From: Leptofilum sp965223525
GTDB lineage: Bacteria > Chloroflexota > Anaerolineae > Promineifilales > Promineifilaceae
Direction of reading: 5' to 3'
Assembly: GCF_965223525.1 (NCBI RefSeq)
Contig: NZ_CBDCWX010000004.1
Coordinates: 372,001 to 436,000 of the forward strand
Length of the DNA stretch: 64,000 nt
Shown: positions 45,233 through 53,449 of the stretch, one piece after another
How positions within the stretch are numbered: position 1 is the first letter of the stretch
Layout: each line of letters begins with the position of its first letter
The notes under the pieces: generated by a model
The model's input: only the letters and a program-made list of their open reading frames with translations
The model's database searches: none
Told to the model about the DNA's origin: nothing
Translations under genes and position numbers: made by a program

Positions 45233-46656
45233 TATTCCCCCTCAATCATTCGCAACAGGAAAATTTCCGTGAGCCGATGCAATCGGTATCGTCTTTCTAA
45301 AATGGTGCCGGTAATATCCACCAAAGAAGAAACGACCAACCCTGAGAGACTGTTATAAACGGCCGTTTCAGACAACTCAGAGACAGCGACCAAATGATCC
45401 AACGTAAAGCCCGATTCACCCGCTTGTGTCAGGCTAACCAACACGGTCTTGCTCTGATCGTCAAGTGACTCCCAAATTTCACGGAAGATATATTCAAAAA
45501 TTCCTTCATTTGTTTCAGTGGGTTGATTGGCGGCGAAGCGATTTAAGACGTTGGCCAAAGAATAAAAGCGTAATTGTCCGATTATCAATTTTAAGGCTAA
45601 TGGATTTCCCCCAACAATGTCGTAAATCTTTAAAATCTCTTCATCAGGCGCATGTGTTAAATCATTAAAGCCTCCTCGTTTTGCCTCTTGACGGACTAGT
45701 TGTAATGCAGATTTTTGATTTAGCTCCTTGTGTGAATATGAGAATATGCCTGGTTCTGAGAGAAGCCGTATTCTGGACGTGAGTAAAAATTTAGAGGGGT
45801 TTTGCCATTTTTTTAGCTCAGGAATGAGCGTTTGGTAGTCGGCAACCGTTTCAAGATTATCAATAATGATTAAGCAGCGTCGCTCTTTGATAAATCTGTA
45901 TAGCAACCGTTGCCTTTGTAAGTGCGTCAAGTTTGGGTTGTTGTTTAAACCAAATTGGGTACATAACCGCTCGATTAATAACGGCAAGGTTAATGCCGGA
46001 CGGCCGCTTTCAATTTGCAATCGCCCAAGCATAGATAAATGAGTATGTTTCGCTGTTACCCAGGCAATTTCATCAAATCTTGTTGTTGTGAGCATTTGCC
46101 GAGCCAAATAATCGGCCAGGGCAGTTTTGCCTAGCCCACCAATGCCGTCAATTGAGATGATGAATTGTTCATCTTCAAAAAATAAAGCATCTTTCAACAA
46201 TCCTTCTGCTTCTTCAATCCCAACTAACGCTTCGTATGAAGGAATACTCAAGCGAGATTCCATTTTATTGCGCCAGTCGCTGCTGGCTAAGATTTCTTGT
46301 TGATTGAGAATATCTGTTAGATGGGAAATTGCTTGACGCTGACGATAGTAGAGGGTTGATTCAGAAATATTCAATCGGTTTGCCACAGTCAGAACATCTC
46401 GTCTGTGCTCAAATCTTTCTCGTAACAGTTCTTCTGCTTCTGGGGATACTTTGCGTAATTGATCTAATCCAAAACTAAGCACAGCTCGATTTTTTGCTGC
46501 CTTGCCAGTTTCTGCCAATGTGCCGTAAGCATCTTCTGTTTGAGCCAGTGCCAGACCTAAACGCAGATTAGCCATAGGCCAGTGGGTAGCATCCCCTCCG
46601 TGCCATAGGCGTAAAGCTATTAAAACATCATCAGAATTAATCACAACATCCCTCAC
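45232..46656 (-). CDS. STAND NTPase with N-terminal HTH
   Basis: This 474-residue protein has a region of about 60-115 with a helix-turn-helix ('VANRLNISESTLYYRQRQA') similar to sigma-factor region 4 or LuxR folds. An NB-ARC-type NTPase follows: P-loop DGIGGLGKTALAD (about 168-180), Walker B CLIIIDNLE and sensor TSRIR. A winged-helix part ends the chain. The TPR sensor is the next, overlapping gene. It should be a signal-gated transcription regulator, or part of a conflict system. It is divergent from a small peptide gene at 46888, a possible target. Confidence 0.82.
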   Translation of the reverse strand: MRDVVINSDDVLIALRLWHGGDATHWPMANLRLGLALAQTEDAYGTLAETGKAAKNRAVLSFGLDQLRKVSPEAEELLRERFEHRRDVLTVANRLNISESTLYYRQRQAISHLTDILNQQEILASSDWRNKMESRLSIPSYEALVGIEEAEGLLKDALFFEDEQFIISIDGIGGLGKTALADYLARQMLTTTRFDEIAWVTAKHTHLSMLGRLQIESGRPALTLPLLIERLCTQFGLNNNPNLTHLQRQRLLYRFIKERRCLIIIDNLETVADYQTLIPELKKWQNPSKFLLTSRIRLLSEPGIFSYSHKELNQKSALQLVRQEAKRGGFNDLTHAPDEEILKIYDIVGGNPLALKLIIGQLRFYSLANVLNRFAANQPTETNEGIFEYIFREIWESLDDQSKTVLVSLTQAGESGFTLDHLVAVSELSETAVYNSLSGLVVSSLVDITGTILERRYRLHRLTEIFLLRMIEGE

Positions 46657-46725
46657 ATACGTCTAGAAAGATCGATATTTTAGACACCATTTCCAACATT
46701 TCCACAGGTATACACGCTATCTTAC

Positions 46726-46876
46726 ACACTTTTGGAGATTTTTTGCAGGGGGGTTGCAGTCATATTGAAGCTATTTTGTAGTTTACCATGACCAATGGCT
46801 GTTAATGTTTACATGGCTTTACTTGAAGCCGCAAGAAAATGAAGCATATTATCAATTTATCAAACACTTTTGGAGA
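46726..46876. repeat. 13-bp direct repeat in divergent intergenic region
   Basis: ACACTTTTGGAGA occurs at 46726-46738 and again at 46864-46876. The second copy runs into the ribosome site of the peptide gene. It may be an operator pair. The rest of 46,657-46,887 has no gene. Confidence 0.45.
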
Positions 46877-46887
46877 GGAGGTATTCC

Positions 46888-47067
46888 ATGTTTTCTGTAA
46901 TTGAACAAAACAAGTTGGCTTCTATAGTGCTTGCCTTAGCAATTTTAGCTTTACTAACAGTCATTGCATTTTCGATACTAGCTCAAGTTAGTGGTTTTGA
47001 AGATGCTGGGATTCCGCTCGTGCGGTATTGTGTTGGTAGCGGCGGCGTATGTACCGGAGGCGTATAA
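46888..47067 (+). CDS. 59-residue membrane peptide with Cys/Gly C-terminus
   Basis: A strong AGGAGG site precedes the ATG at 46888; an earlier in-frame ATG at 46870 lies before it. The peptide has a polar N-terminus, one hydrophobic segment (about 11-34), and a tail with YCVGSGGVCTGGV holding two Cys (48 and 55). It could be an exported, anchored or processed peptide. It is not similar to a family I know. The gene is followed by a DJ-1-like gene on the same strand, 83 bases on, and is divergent from a STAND regulator. Confidence 0.65.
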   Translation: MFSVIEQNKLASIVLALAILALLTVIAFSILAQVSGFEDAGIPLVRYCVGSGGVCTGGV

Positions 47068-47150
47068 AACATCCTCGGTGCAAATTTTTACCATCAGTTA
47101 ATTTCATAGTAGCCACGACCTTGTGAGTTGTTGGCAACACGAGGAACAGC

Positions 47151-47627
47151 ATGTCTTTACCTTATCGCAACGGAAGAAAGAAACGATCGCAAAGCTATAT
47201 TCTTATCGGGGATGGTTTTGATGAATTAGAAGTTATCTATTTCCTGCATAACTTCCGTCAGGCTGGCCTATCTATCAAGAGTGTAAGCCTGTTTGATAAA
47301 CTGGTTTACAGTCGCCAGGGTGTTGGCCTTAAGGCGGATTTTGAGTTGGCGGATAAACCTTTTGACCCATCGGGTGAAGACTGTTTGCTCATTTTGCCGT
47401 CTGGCGGACGTAACGGGGATGCGTTGCGGCGAGATGCTCGGGTAAAATCATTGTTGATGGAATTCAACAGCGGCTGTGGCAGTGTTGCGGTAACCAGTAG
47501 CAACAAACATTTGGCAAAAGATGTTGAGCAAGTTTGCTCGGATCGGTTGACGTTACAACATCGAGGCAAACAAGGGCTTGAAGATTTTGTCAAGTCATTG
47601 ACTGAGCGTTTTGTGTATGCGTCTTAG
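47151..47627 (+). CDS. DJ-1/PfpI-like protein lacking the nucleophile Cys
   Basis: The 158-residue protein follows the DJ-1/PfpI pattern: 'ILIGDGFDELEVIYFLHNFRQAG' with the conserved Glu (about 26), then 'LLILPSGG', then a nucleophile-elbow position reading AVTSSNKHLA. Cys normally sits at that elbow, and here Thr/Ser take its place. It is therefore likely to be non-catalytic or to have another role. It starts with a basic N-terminus (RKKR). It is second in a rightward unit with the small membrane peptide. Confidence 0.68.
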   Translation: MSLPYRNGRKKRSQSYILIGDGFDELEVIYFLHNFRQAGLSIKSVSLFDKLVYSRQGVGLKADFELADKPFDPSGEDCLLILPSGGRNGDALRRDARVKSLLMEFNSGCGSVAVTSSNKHLAKDVEQVCSDRLTLQHRGKQGLEDFVKSLTERFVYAS

Positions 47628-47698
47628 CTTGTTTTGTTGAATAAACTTAAGTGTGAGAAGCTCTTGGTAAATTAGCCGGGGCTTTTTGTACGGCCGTA

Positions 47699-48187
47699 TC
47701 ACGCTCCCACCACTCTCACTTTCCCCACCCACTTTACCTGTCGCAGCGCATCATCGCGCTCGCTTGGCACAATCATGCGGACGAGACCCTGTTGACGGGT
47801 GAGGGGTTCTCCATCCATCTGATATGCTAGCAAAATAGAGCCAGCCGGATCCGGCTGGTGCAATTCGTGTGCGTAAACGCGATTGCCGAAGCCATCAGCA
47901 CTGACGACCTCAACCTCCGACCAAGCATTTCCACAAAAATGAGTGACAAAATCCAATAGCGTAACCCCGGTAAACGTAAATGGCCCAGATGTGCCGTGCC
48001 CGGTGCTGACAATGTAACAATCTGGCACGGAGACGACGGGTAACTGATGCAATTCTTGGACGGTGATGGTTTGGGAACGGCCGTTTATAAACAGCAGTTC
48101 AAACGACGGATCATCAGAGGGTGGGGCAGGGTTAGGCTCGTGGCTGTGTGGCTGCAGCGGATCGGCCGTTTCATCATGTGGACTCAT
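47699..48187 (-). CDS. Molybdopterin-domain-like protein without Mo-ligand Cys
   Basis: The 162-residue product starts at the ATG at 48187 (GAGG upstream). The frame is open to 48301, but that would overlap lepA. It resembles the sulfite-oxidase-type molybdopterin fold (Oxidored_molyb): 'TVQELHQLPVV', 'FTGVTLLDFV', 'SADGFGNRVY', 'YQMDGEPLTRQQGLVRMIVP'. The Cys that binds molybdenum in this family aligns with Ser in IVSTGHGTS. The protein may bind no cofactor or use another ligand. No signal peptide is seen in this form. Confidence 0.65.
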   Translation of the reverse strand: MSPHDETADPLQPHSHEPNPAPPSDDPSFELLFINGRSQTITVQELHQLPVVSVPDCYIVSTGHGTSGPFTFTGVTLLDFVTHFCGNAWSEVEVVSADGFGNRVYAHELHQPDPAGSILLAYQMDGEPLTRQQGLVRMIVPSERDDALRQVKWVGKVRVVGA

Positions 48188-48238
48188 AGAAAACCTCGTA
48201 ACACTTTTGGCTATTCTACCGTAAACGCGCCATTTTGA

Positions 48239-48244
48239 TATACT
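48239..48244 (+). promoter_or_regulatory. -10 box of lepA, leaderless start likely
   Basis: TATACT lies exactly six bases before the lepA ATG at 48251. No Shine-Dalgarno sequence can fit between them. This spacing matches that of the kinase gene at 10142. Confidence 0.55.
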
Positions 48245-48250
48245 TACCCC

Positions 48251-50056
48251 ATGACACAAAGTAACATTCGCAATTTTTGCATCATCGCCCATATTGATCA
48301 TGGGAAATCAACCTTAGCCGACCGCCTGCTGCAAGAAACAGACACCCTCACCGAGCGGGAAATGCAGGAGCAGGTGCTTGACAGCATGGATTTAGAGCGG
48401 GAAAAAGGCGTAACCATCAAGGCTTCGGCCGTTCGCATGACCTACACCGCCAAAGATGGCCAGGAATACATCATGAACCTGATTGACACCCCTGGCCACG
48501 TAGATTTTGGCTACGAAGTCAGCCGCGCCTTGCAAGGCTGCGAGGGGGCGCTGCTGGTTGTAGACGCCACGCAAGGCATCGAAGCCCAAACGTTGGCTAA
48601 CCTCTACCTGGCACTCGAATCTGATCTGGAAATCATCCCCGTTGTCAACAAAATTGACCTTCCTGCCGCTATGCCGGAAGACGTGGCCGAGGAGATTGAA
48701 AACATAATCGGCTTGCCAGCGGAAGATGTCATTCCAATTAGTGCCAAAATGGGAACCAACATCCAGCAAGTGCTGGAGGCCGTTGTTGAGCGCGTACCGC
48801 CTCCTATAATTGATAACGAAGCACCGCTTCGTGCCCTGGTCTTCGATTCCCACTACGATTCTTACAAAGGTGTCATCGCTTACGTGCGCGTGTTTGAAGG
48901 CCAACTGCATAAACGACAATGGATTCAGATGATGTCTAACGAAGTGACGGCCGAACCCATCGAAATTGGCGTATTTGCCCCAGCCATGAAGCCGGTGGAC
49001 ACGCTCTCTGCTGGTGAAGTGGGGTACATTGCCACCGGGCTTAAAACGGTGCGCGAATGTCGCGTGGGTGACACCATTACATTGCGAGAGCGAACGGCCG
49101 TATCACCCTGGCCGGGCTATCAGGCAGTCAAGCCAATGGTCTTTGCTGGCTTTTACCCCACCGAAGGGGAAGATTACGCCCTCTTGAAAGAAGCGTTAGA
49201 ACGGCTGCAACTAAACGATGCCTCGCTTGTTTTTGAGCAAGAAACGTCCGACGCACTAAACTTTGGTTTTCGTTGTGGCTTTTTGGGCTTGTTCCACATG
49301 GAAATTATACAAGAGCGGCTAGAGCGTGAATATGATCTTGATTTGGTAGCAACTGCGCCCAGCGTGCGGTATGAAGTAAAAATGGCACACACAGGCGAGG
49401 AGGTTATTGTAGACAGCCCAGCCGAGCTGCCCGACGAAAGCCAAATCGAAGAGATTCGTGAGCCGTGGATGCACGTGCAAATCTTCACGCCAGATGAATA
49501 TTACGGGGTCGTGATGGATTTGGTGATTAAGCGACGAGGCGAATTTGTGGGGCAGGAATATCCCGCCCCAGGGCGCGTGGTGCTTAAGTTTGATATTCCC
49601 CTGGCAGAAATCATCATTGATTTTTACGACAAGCTAAAGAGCGGCACCCGTGGCTACGCTTCGATGGATTATGAGGCGGCAGGCTATCGCGCCTCTAATT
49701 TGGTGAAGCTGGAAGTGCTGGTAAATAAACAGCCAGTGGATGCGTTGGCAATGATTGTGCATCGTGACATGGCGTACCATCGGGGGCAGAAGCTGGTGAC
49801 GGCCTTGAAGAAGAAAATTCCGCGCCAGATGTTTGAGGTACCAATTCAGGCGGCAACCGGCAAGCGCGTGATTAGCCGCGCTACCGTGAAGGCAATGCGG
49901 AAAGACGTGTTGGCCAAATGTTATGGCGGTGATGTGTCTCGTAAGCGCAAGCTGTTGGAAAAGCAAAAGAAGGGCAAGAAGCGCATGAAGATGATCGGCA
50001 CGGTAGAAGTGCCGCAGGAAGCATTTATGGCTGTTTTGCAGCTAAACGATGATTAG
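48251..50056 (+). CDS. lepA: Elongation factor 4 (LepA), translational GTPase
   Basis: The protein has 601 residues, normal for LepA. GTPase motifs are AHIDHGKST (G1, about 13-21), switch 1 REKGVTIKA, DTPGH (G3, about 80), NKID (G4, about 134) and SAKMG (G5). EF-G-like domains II, III and V follow. The LepA-specific end, 'AKCYGGDVSRKRKLLEKQK' with MIGTVEVPQEAFMAVL, separates it from TypA and EF-G. LepA acts on the ribosome during elongation and subunit biogenesis. It has a probable leaderless start and a strong terminator 9 bases after the stop. Confidence 0.96.
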   Translation: MTQSNIRNFCIIAHIDHGKSTLADRLLQETDTLTEREMQEQVLDSMDLEREKGVTIKASAVRMTYTAKDGQEYIMNLIDTPGHVDFGYEVSRALQGCEGALLVVDATQGIEAQTLANLYLALESDLEIIPVVNKIDLPAAMPEDVAEEIENIIGLPAEDVIPISAKMGTNIQQVLEAVVERVPPPIIDNEAPLRALVFDSHYDSYKGVIAYVRVFEGQLHKRQWIQMMSNEVTAEPIEIGVFAPAMKPVDTLSAGEVGYIATGLKTVRECRVGDTITLRERTAVSPWPGYQAVKPMVFAGFYPTEGEDYALLKEALERLQLNDASLVFEQETSDALNFGFRCGFLGLFHMEIIQERLEREYDLDLVATAPSVRYEVKMAHTGEEVIVDSPAELPDESQIEEIREPWMHVQIFTPDEYYGVVMDLVIKRRGEFVGQEYPAPGRVVLKFDIPLAEIIIDFYDKLKSGTRGYASMDYEAAGYRASNLVKLEVLVNKQPVDALAMIVHRDMAYHRGQKLVTALKKKIPRQMFEVPIQAATGKRVISRATVKAMRKDVLAKCYGGDVSRKRKLLEKQKKGKKRMKMIGTVEVPQEAFMAVLQLNDD

Positions 50057-50064
50057 GTTTATAG

Positions 50065-50093
50065 GCCATCTCCACAACGAGATGGCTTTTTTT
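50065..50093 (+). terminator. Intrinsic terminator of lepA
   Basis: The perfect 8-bp stem GCCATCTC/GAGATGGC has a six-base loop and is followed by seven T. Confidence 0.92.
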
Positions 50094-50101
50094 GAGGGGA
50101 A

Positions 50102-50368
50102 ATGGCAAACTCAGAACTGGAATCGCTGCTTAATTTGGGGCCAAAATCAACCACGTGGTTAGCTAATATTGGCGTGCACACACAGCAGGAGTTGAGCGAG
50201 ATGGGCATCATGTCTGCGTACTGTTTGCTGAAAGCGCAGGGCTACCCGGTGAGCCTCAATTTGCTGTATGCGCTTTATGGCGCGTTGCACGATATGCCCT
50301 GGAATAAAGTGCCCCCCGAAGTGAAACAAGAATTAAAAGCTGACGTGGAGGGTTTTCGATTTGGCTAA
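50102..50368 (+). CDS. TfoX C-terminal-domain protein
   Basis: This 88-residue protein consists only of the TfoX C-terminal domain: 'LNLGPKSTTWLANIGVHT', then AYCLLKAQG, then SLNLLYALYGAL. TfoX regulates competence in gammaproteobacteria and its C-terminal domain is helix-hairpin-helix-like. The solo form is widespread and its function is not known. A GAGGGGA site precedes the ATG. The gene's last codons and stop (50354-50368) are repeated 93 bases further on, where they form the start of pyrD. Confidence 0.85.
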   Translation: MANSELESLLNLGPKSTTWLANIGVHTQQELSEMGIMSAYCLLKAQGYPVSLNLLYALYGALHDMPWNKVPPEVKQELKADVEGFRFG

Positions 50369-50482
50369 TTTTTACACACTCTTGCTGTGGCCGGTGTCCT
50401 CACCGTGCCACCGGGCGGCTCGGTCTGGAAACCGGCCGCAGCTTGGCTGGTGAAGTGGATGTTTCGATTTGGCTAACTTTTA
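50354..50482. mobile_element. Approximately 90-bp element with 21-bp flanking repeats (copy B)
   Basis: TTTCGATTTGGCTAA plus TTTTTA/CTTTTA occurs at 50354-50374 and 50462-50482, with one mismatch in 21. The inner 87 bases contain GCTGTGGCC, GTGCCACC and CGGTCTGGAAACCG in the same order as in copy A (32919-33009). The left repeat ends the TfoX-domain gene, and the right repeat begins pyrD. Confidence 0.7.
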
Positions 50483-51521
50483 TCAGCGTTTTGTGTTTCC
50501 GATTTTGCGGCGCATGGATGCGGAAACCGTGCACGAGCGGACGCTCTCTTTGCTGGAATGGGCGCAAGGTGGGGTGGGATGGCCGTTCCTAAAAAAAATC
50601 GCTGGTCCCTTACCCAAAAGCCCAGTTGAATTCGCTGGGCTAACCTTCCCCAACGTGTTGGGCATGGCCGCTGGCTTCGACAAGGACGTGCGCGTGGTGC
50701 CCGGTTTGGCCGCGCTCGGCTTTGGGCACATCGAGGTTGGTACACTGACGCCGCGCCCGCAGGTGGGCAATCCGCGCCCGCGCATCTTCCGGCTGCCAGA
50801 GGATGGAGCGATTATCAACCGGATGGGTTTCCCTAACGGCGGCGTGCAGGTGGCGTTGCCTCGGCTGCGAAAACTGGCTGAAAAGCCGCACGATTACATC
50901 TTGGGCGTCAGTTTGGGCAAGCAAAAGGAGACCCCGCTGGCGGAAGCGGCTGGCGACTACATCGCGGTGATGCAGGCGGTTTATCCTTATGCAGATTACT
51001 TAGCGGTGAACATTAGCTCGCCCAACACGCCGGGGCTGCGGGATTTGCAGGGTGGGGATTATTTGGGCGAGCTGCTCGGTGCGCTAGCGGCAGAGAATCA
51101 AACATTGGCTGAGGCGCATAACATTGCGAAACGGCCGTTATTCATCAAAATTGCCCCGGATTTGACTTTGGATGAGTTGGATGAGATTTTAACGGCCGTT
51201 CAAGACCAACAAATTGACGCCATCATTGCCACCAACACCACTATTCGCCGCGACGGATTGCGCTCCCTCAAACAGAACGAGACGGGCGGACTAAGTGGCC
51301 TCCCCGTGCGCCAGCAAAGCACCGAGATCATTCAGCACATTTGGCGACAGACAAACGGGAAATTGCCCATAATTGGCGTGGGCGGCATCCGCACGGCCGC
51401 CGACTTGCAGACCAAGCTAGACGCCGGTGCCAGCCTGTTACAGCTCTACACCAGCCTCATTTACGAAGGCCCCGGCCTTCCCGGCCACCTCCTGCGTGAA
51501 CGGGCGGAATCTCATAGTTGA
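50469..51521 (+). CDS. pyrD: Dihydroorotate dehydrogenase (quinone), class 2
   Basis: This 350-residue membrane-associated flavoenzyme oxidises dihydroorotate to orotate in pyrimidine synthesis, passing electrons to quinone. Class 2 traits are the N-terminal amphipathic helix ('FYQRFVFPILRRMDAETVHE') and the catalytic Ser block NISSPNTPGLRDLQ (about 177-190). FMN-binding TNTT (about 253) and VGGIRTAADLQTK near the end are also present. The start is TTG at 50469, which lies in the right-hand flanking repeat of element B. The ancestral start therefore probably overlapped the stop of the TfoX-domain gene. No SD sequence is evident. Confidence 0.94.
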   Translation: MANFYQRFVFPILRRMDAETVHERTLSLLEWAQGGVGWPFLKKIAGPLPKSPVEFAGLTFPNVLGMAAGFDKDVRVVPGLAALGFGHIEVGTLTPRPQVGNPRPRIFRLPEDGAIINRMGFPNGGVQVALPRLRKLAEKPHDYILGVSLGKQKETPLAEAAGDYIAVMQAVYPYADYLAVNISSPNTPGLRDLQGGDYLGELLGALAAENQTLAEAHNIAKRPLFIKIAPDLTLDELDEILTAVQDQQIDAIIATNTTIRRDGLRSLKQNETGGLSGLPVRQQSTEIIQHIWRQTNGKLPIIGVGGIRTAADLQTKLDAGASLLQLYTSLIYEGPGLPGHLLRERAESHS

Positions 51522-51748
51522 TTTTTTGAAATTAACGGGAAATCGTGATTATGAAGGCGAACGAGCCCAATTTTAGAGGCCGCCTAAAACCCAGTTCACT
51601 TGCACAGAAGGATTCGGAGCCGAAGGCTCGATATCTGCATTATGCCGGATGCAACGTATGTCTCCCAGCGGGTCTGGTACGATAGCACGCAACAGGTCTG
51701 CGGAAATAACCGTTTTGTAGAGTTAGGAAAATGTGTGAAATTCTACAT
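51522..51748. other. Gene-free junction before the octamer-free island
   Basis: I see no gene in this stretch. A small hairpin, GAGCC-GAA-GGCTC, lies near 51617-51629. It marks the boundary between sequence rich in the iterated palindrome and the AT-richer island. Confidence 0.5.
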
Positions 51749-53449
51749 TTATCCCAAAACGAGGGTAGCCGTCACAATATTGTCCACGATTTGGACAATA
51801 TTTGGTACAATTTCTGCCAAATTCTTAGCAGCCTGCTTCAATCCTTCCCCCATGATTTTCATCATCGTTTTGTTTGGTCTATCGCTGCTAGCAGTTTCGA
51901 TAAGTGTCTGTGCTAGTTCGGCTATTACTTCTGCCTCTTCAGTATTGTTAGGAGGTACTTGTTGCAATACCATATTTAATTGAGCAACGAGTTGTTGCAG
52001 TTCAGGGTGCCAGGCGATATATTTATGCTCTTGTACCATGGAAAGAGTAGCTGTTACAATATTGTCCACGATTTGGACAATATTTGGTACAATTTCTGCC
52101 AAATTCTTAGCAGCCTGCTTCAATCCTTCCCCCATGATTTTCATCATCGTTTTGTTTGGTCTATCGCTGCTTGCAGTTTCGATAAGTGTCTGTGCTAGTT
52201 CGGCTATTACTTCTGCCTCTTCAGTATTGTTAGGAGGTACTTGATGCGCCACTAAGTTTAATTGAGCGATGAGTTGTTGCAAGTCTGCTTTGGCTTCATT
52301 TACTCGAAGTATAGTGTCATCATACACAATAGATATATTGGTTGGGTGAGAAGAACTGTCCAAAATAATTTTGTAAGATTGTTGTGTAAGGATTGGATAT
52401 AATATTTCAATAACTATCTCCAAGCCTTCATCTAGAACGTTTATTATCTGTTGTGTTTTCTCAATGTCGAGATTTTTTCCTTCGGATGAAAGTTTTGCTA
52501 ACTGCCAAAAAGTATCAGCGAAGTCCTGCTTCATTTTTAAATCGTCTGACAACAATTCCCAACCAAATCTAAATTGGTTAGCCACAAAATTTTTGCTCAA
52601 CATTAAGTAGCCAAACTCTGTCAGGTCCACACCCAACAATACTACACTATCAAGATTAACATTCAGTAGATTAGCATCTTGGAGTTTTGCTCCCCGTAGA
52701 TTAACATCAATTAATCGTGCCCTAGACAAATCGACTCCTGTCAGATTTGCACTAACTAAGGACACCTTTTCCAATGTTGCCGATGACAGTTTCGCGTCTG
52801 AGATATCTCCTCTATCAAGATTGATATCAAACAAATGAGACCAAGATAAATCAGCTCCTCGGAATGATGCGCTTTGTAATTCAACTTTGGCAAAGCTTGC
52901 CGCTCGAATATCCGCTTCGATAAAAGAAGATCCCTCTGCAAAAACAGTCTTAGAAATATTACACAGAGACATCCTAGCTTGGTCAAAAAGAGAATCGCCT
53001 TCAAATACTGAATCAACTATCTGGGCTTGTTTCAGGTCTATATTCGATCCGAGGAAGCCTCCTTCAAAAATGCAATTTTTCACGACTACCCCGGTCAAGT
53101 CAGTTTGTTGAAAATCAATTCCACCTTCAAATCTTGTTTCAGATATTCGTGTGCCTTTCATGGACGAATGTATAAAAACAGTATCACCTTCAAATATGGT
53201 CTTGAAAATTGTTATTCCTTGCATAGGAATATCATTAAATATAGTTCCACCTTCGAAACGAGCTTCGGCAATTGTAGCACCAACCATCGTCATATTCTGG
53301 AACTGAGTTTCACCTTCAAAAACACTATTGTAGATAATAGCTGACGAACCATTGATATCTTTAAAGTGAGACATATTCCCTTTACTCACAAGGAATAGGA
53401 AGTTGGTCCAGACAGAAATAGAATAAAGGGGATCATTGCTCAATCCCAA
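51749..53449 (-). CDS. Pentapeptide-repeat protein with duplicated helical C-terminal module
   Basis: This protein has 566 residues if read from the TTG at 53449, which overlaps the upstream NTPase gene by ten bases. An ATG at 53374 after AAAGGG is an alternative. Residues about 30-165 hold degenerate beta-helix-like repeats with a 'FEGxxxF' theme every 20 or so residues. Residues 170-285 hold classic A(D/N)LXX pentapeptide repeats ('SFRGADLSWSHL', 'ANLTGVDLSRARL'). The C-terminal part has a 94-residue unit present twice, the second nearly identical over 66 residues. It probably partners the NTPase encoded just upstream. Confidence 0.8.
   Translation of the reverse strand: MGLSNDPLYSISVWTNFLFLVSKGNMSHFKDINGSSAIIYNSVFEGETQFQNMTMVGATIAEARFEGGTIFNDIPMQGITIFKTIFEGDTVFIHSSMKGTRISETRFEGGIDFQQTDLTGVVVKNCIFEGGFLGSNIDLKQAQIVDSVFEGDSLFDQARMSLCNISKTVFAEGSSFIEADIRAASFAKVELQSASFRGADLSWSHLFDINLDRGDISDAKLSSATLEKVSLVSANLTGVDLSRARLIDVNLRGAKLQDANLLNVNLDSVVLLGVDLTEFGYLMLSKNFVANQFRFGWELLSDDLKMKQDFADTFWQLAKLSSEGKNLDIEKTQQIINVLDEGLEIVIEILYPILTQQSYKIILDSSSHPTNISIVYDDTILRVNEAKADLQQLIAQLNLVAHQVPPNNTEEAEVIAELAQTLIETASSDRPNKTMMKIMGEGLKQAAKNLAEIVPNIVQIVDNIVTATLSMVQEHKYIAWHPELQQLVAQLNMVLQQVPPNNTEEAEVIAELAQTLIETASSDRPNKTMMKIMGEGLKQAAKNLAEIVPNIVQIVDNIVTATLVLG
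51773..52242. repeat. 282-bp tandem repeat inside the pentapeptide gene
   Basis: The stretch beginning ACAATATTGTCCACGATTT near 51774 recurs exactly 282 bases later. About 188 bases are almost identical (two or three differences), and the remaining 94 bases of the period are diverged. The repeat keeps the frame and encodes the 94-residue unit. Confidence 0.9.

Noticed and set aside
47640..47698. Terminator after the DJ-1-like gene (AAGCTCTTGG...CCGGGGCTT, then TTTTT)
   Set aside because: The stem has several mismatches or G-T pairs and is too weak to list with confidence.
48251..50056. TypA/BipA instead of LepA
   Set aside because: The GTPase part alone is ambiguous, but the C-terminal AKCYGGDVSRKRKLLEKQK block and length of 601 are specific to LepA.
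51731..52244. Repeated plus-strand frames containing near-identical sequence
   Set aside because: They mirror the 282-bp tandem repeat of the pentapeptide gene on the minus strand and have no independent support.
51973..52250. CRISPR-like reading of the long repeat in the pentapeptide gene
   Set aside because: Only two copies, coding and in frame, with no short regular spacers; it is a protein repeat.
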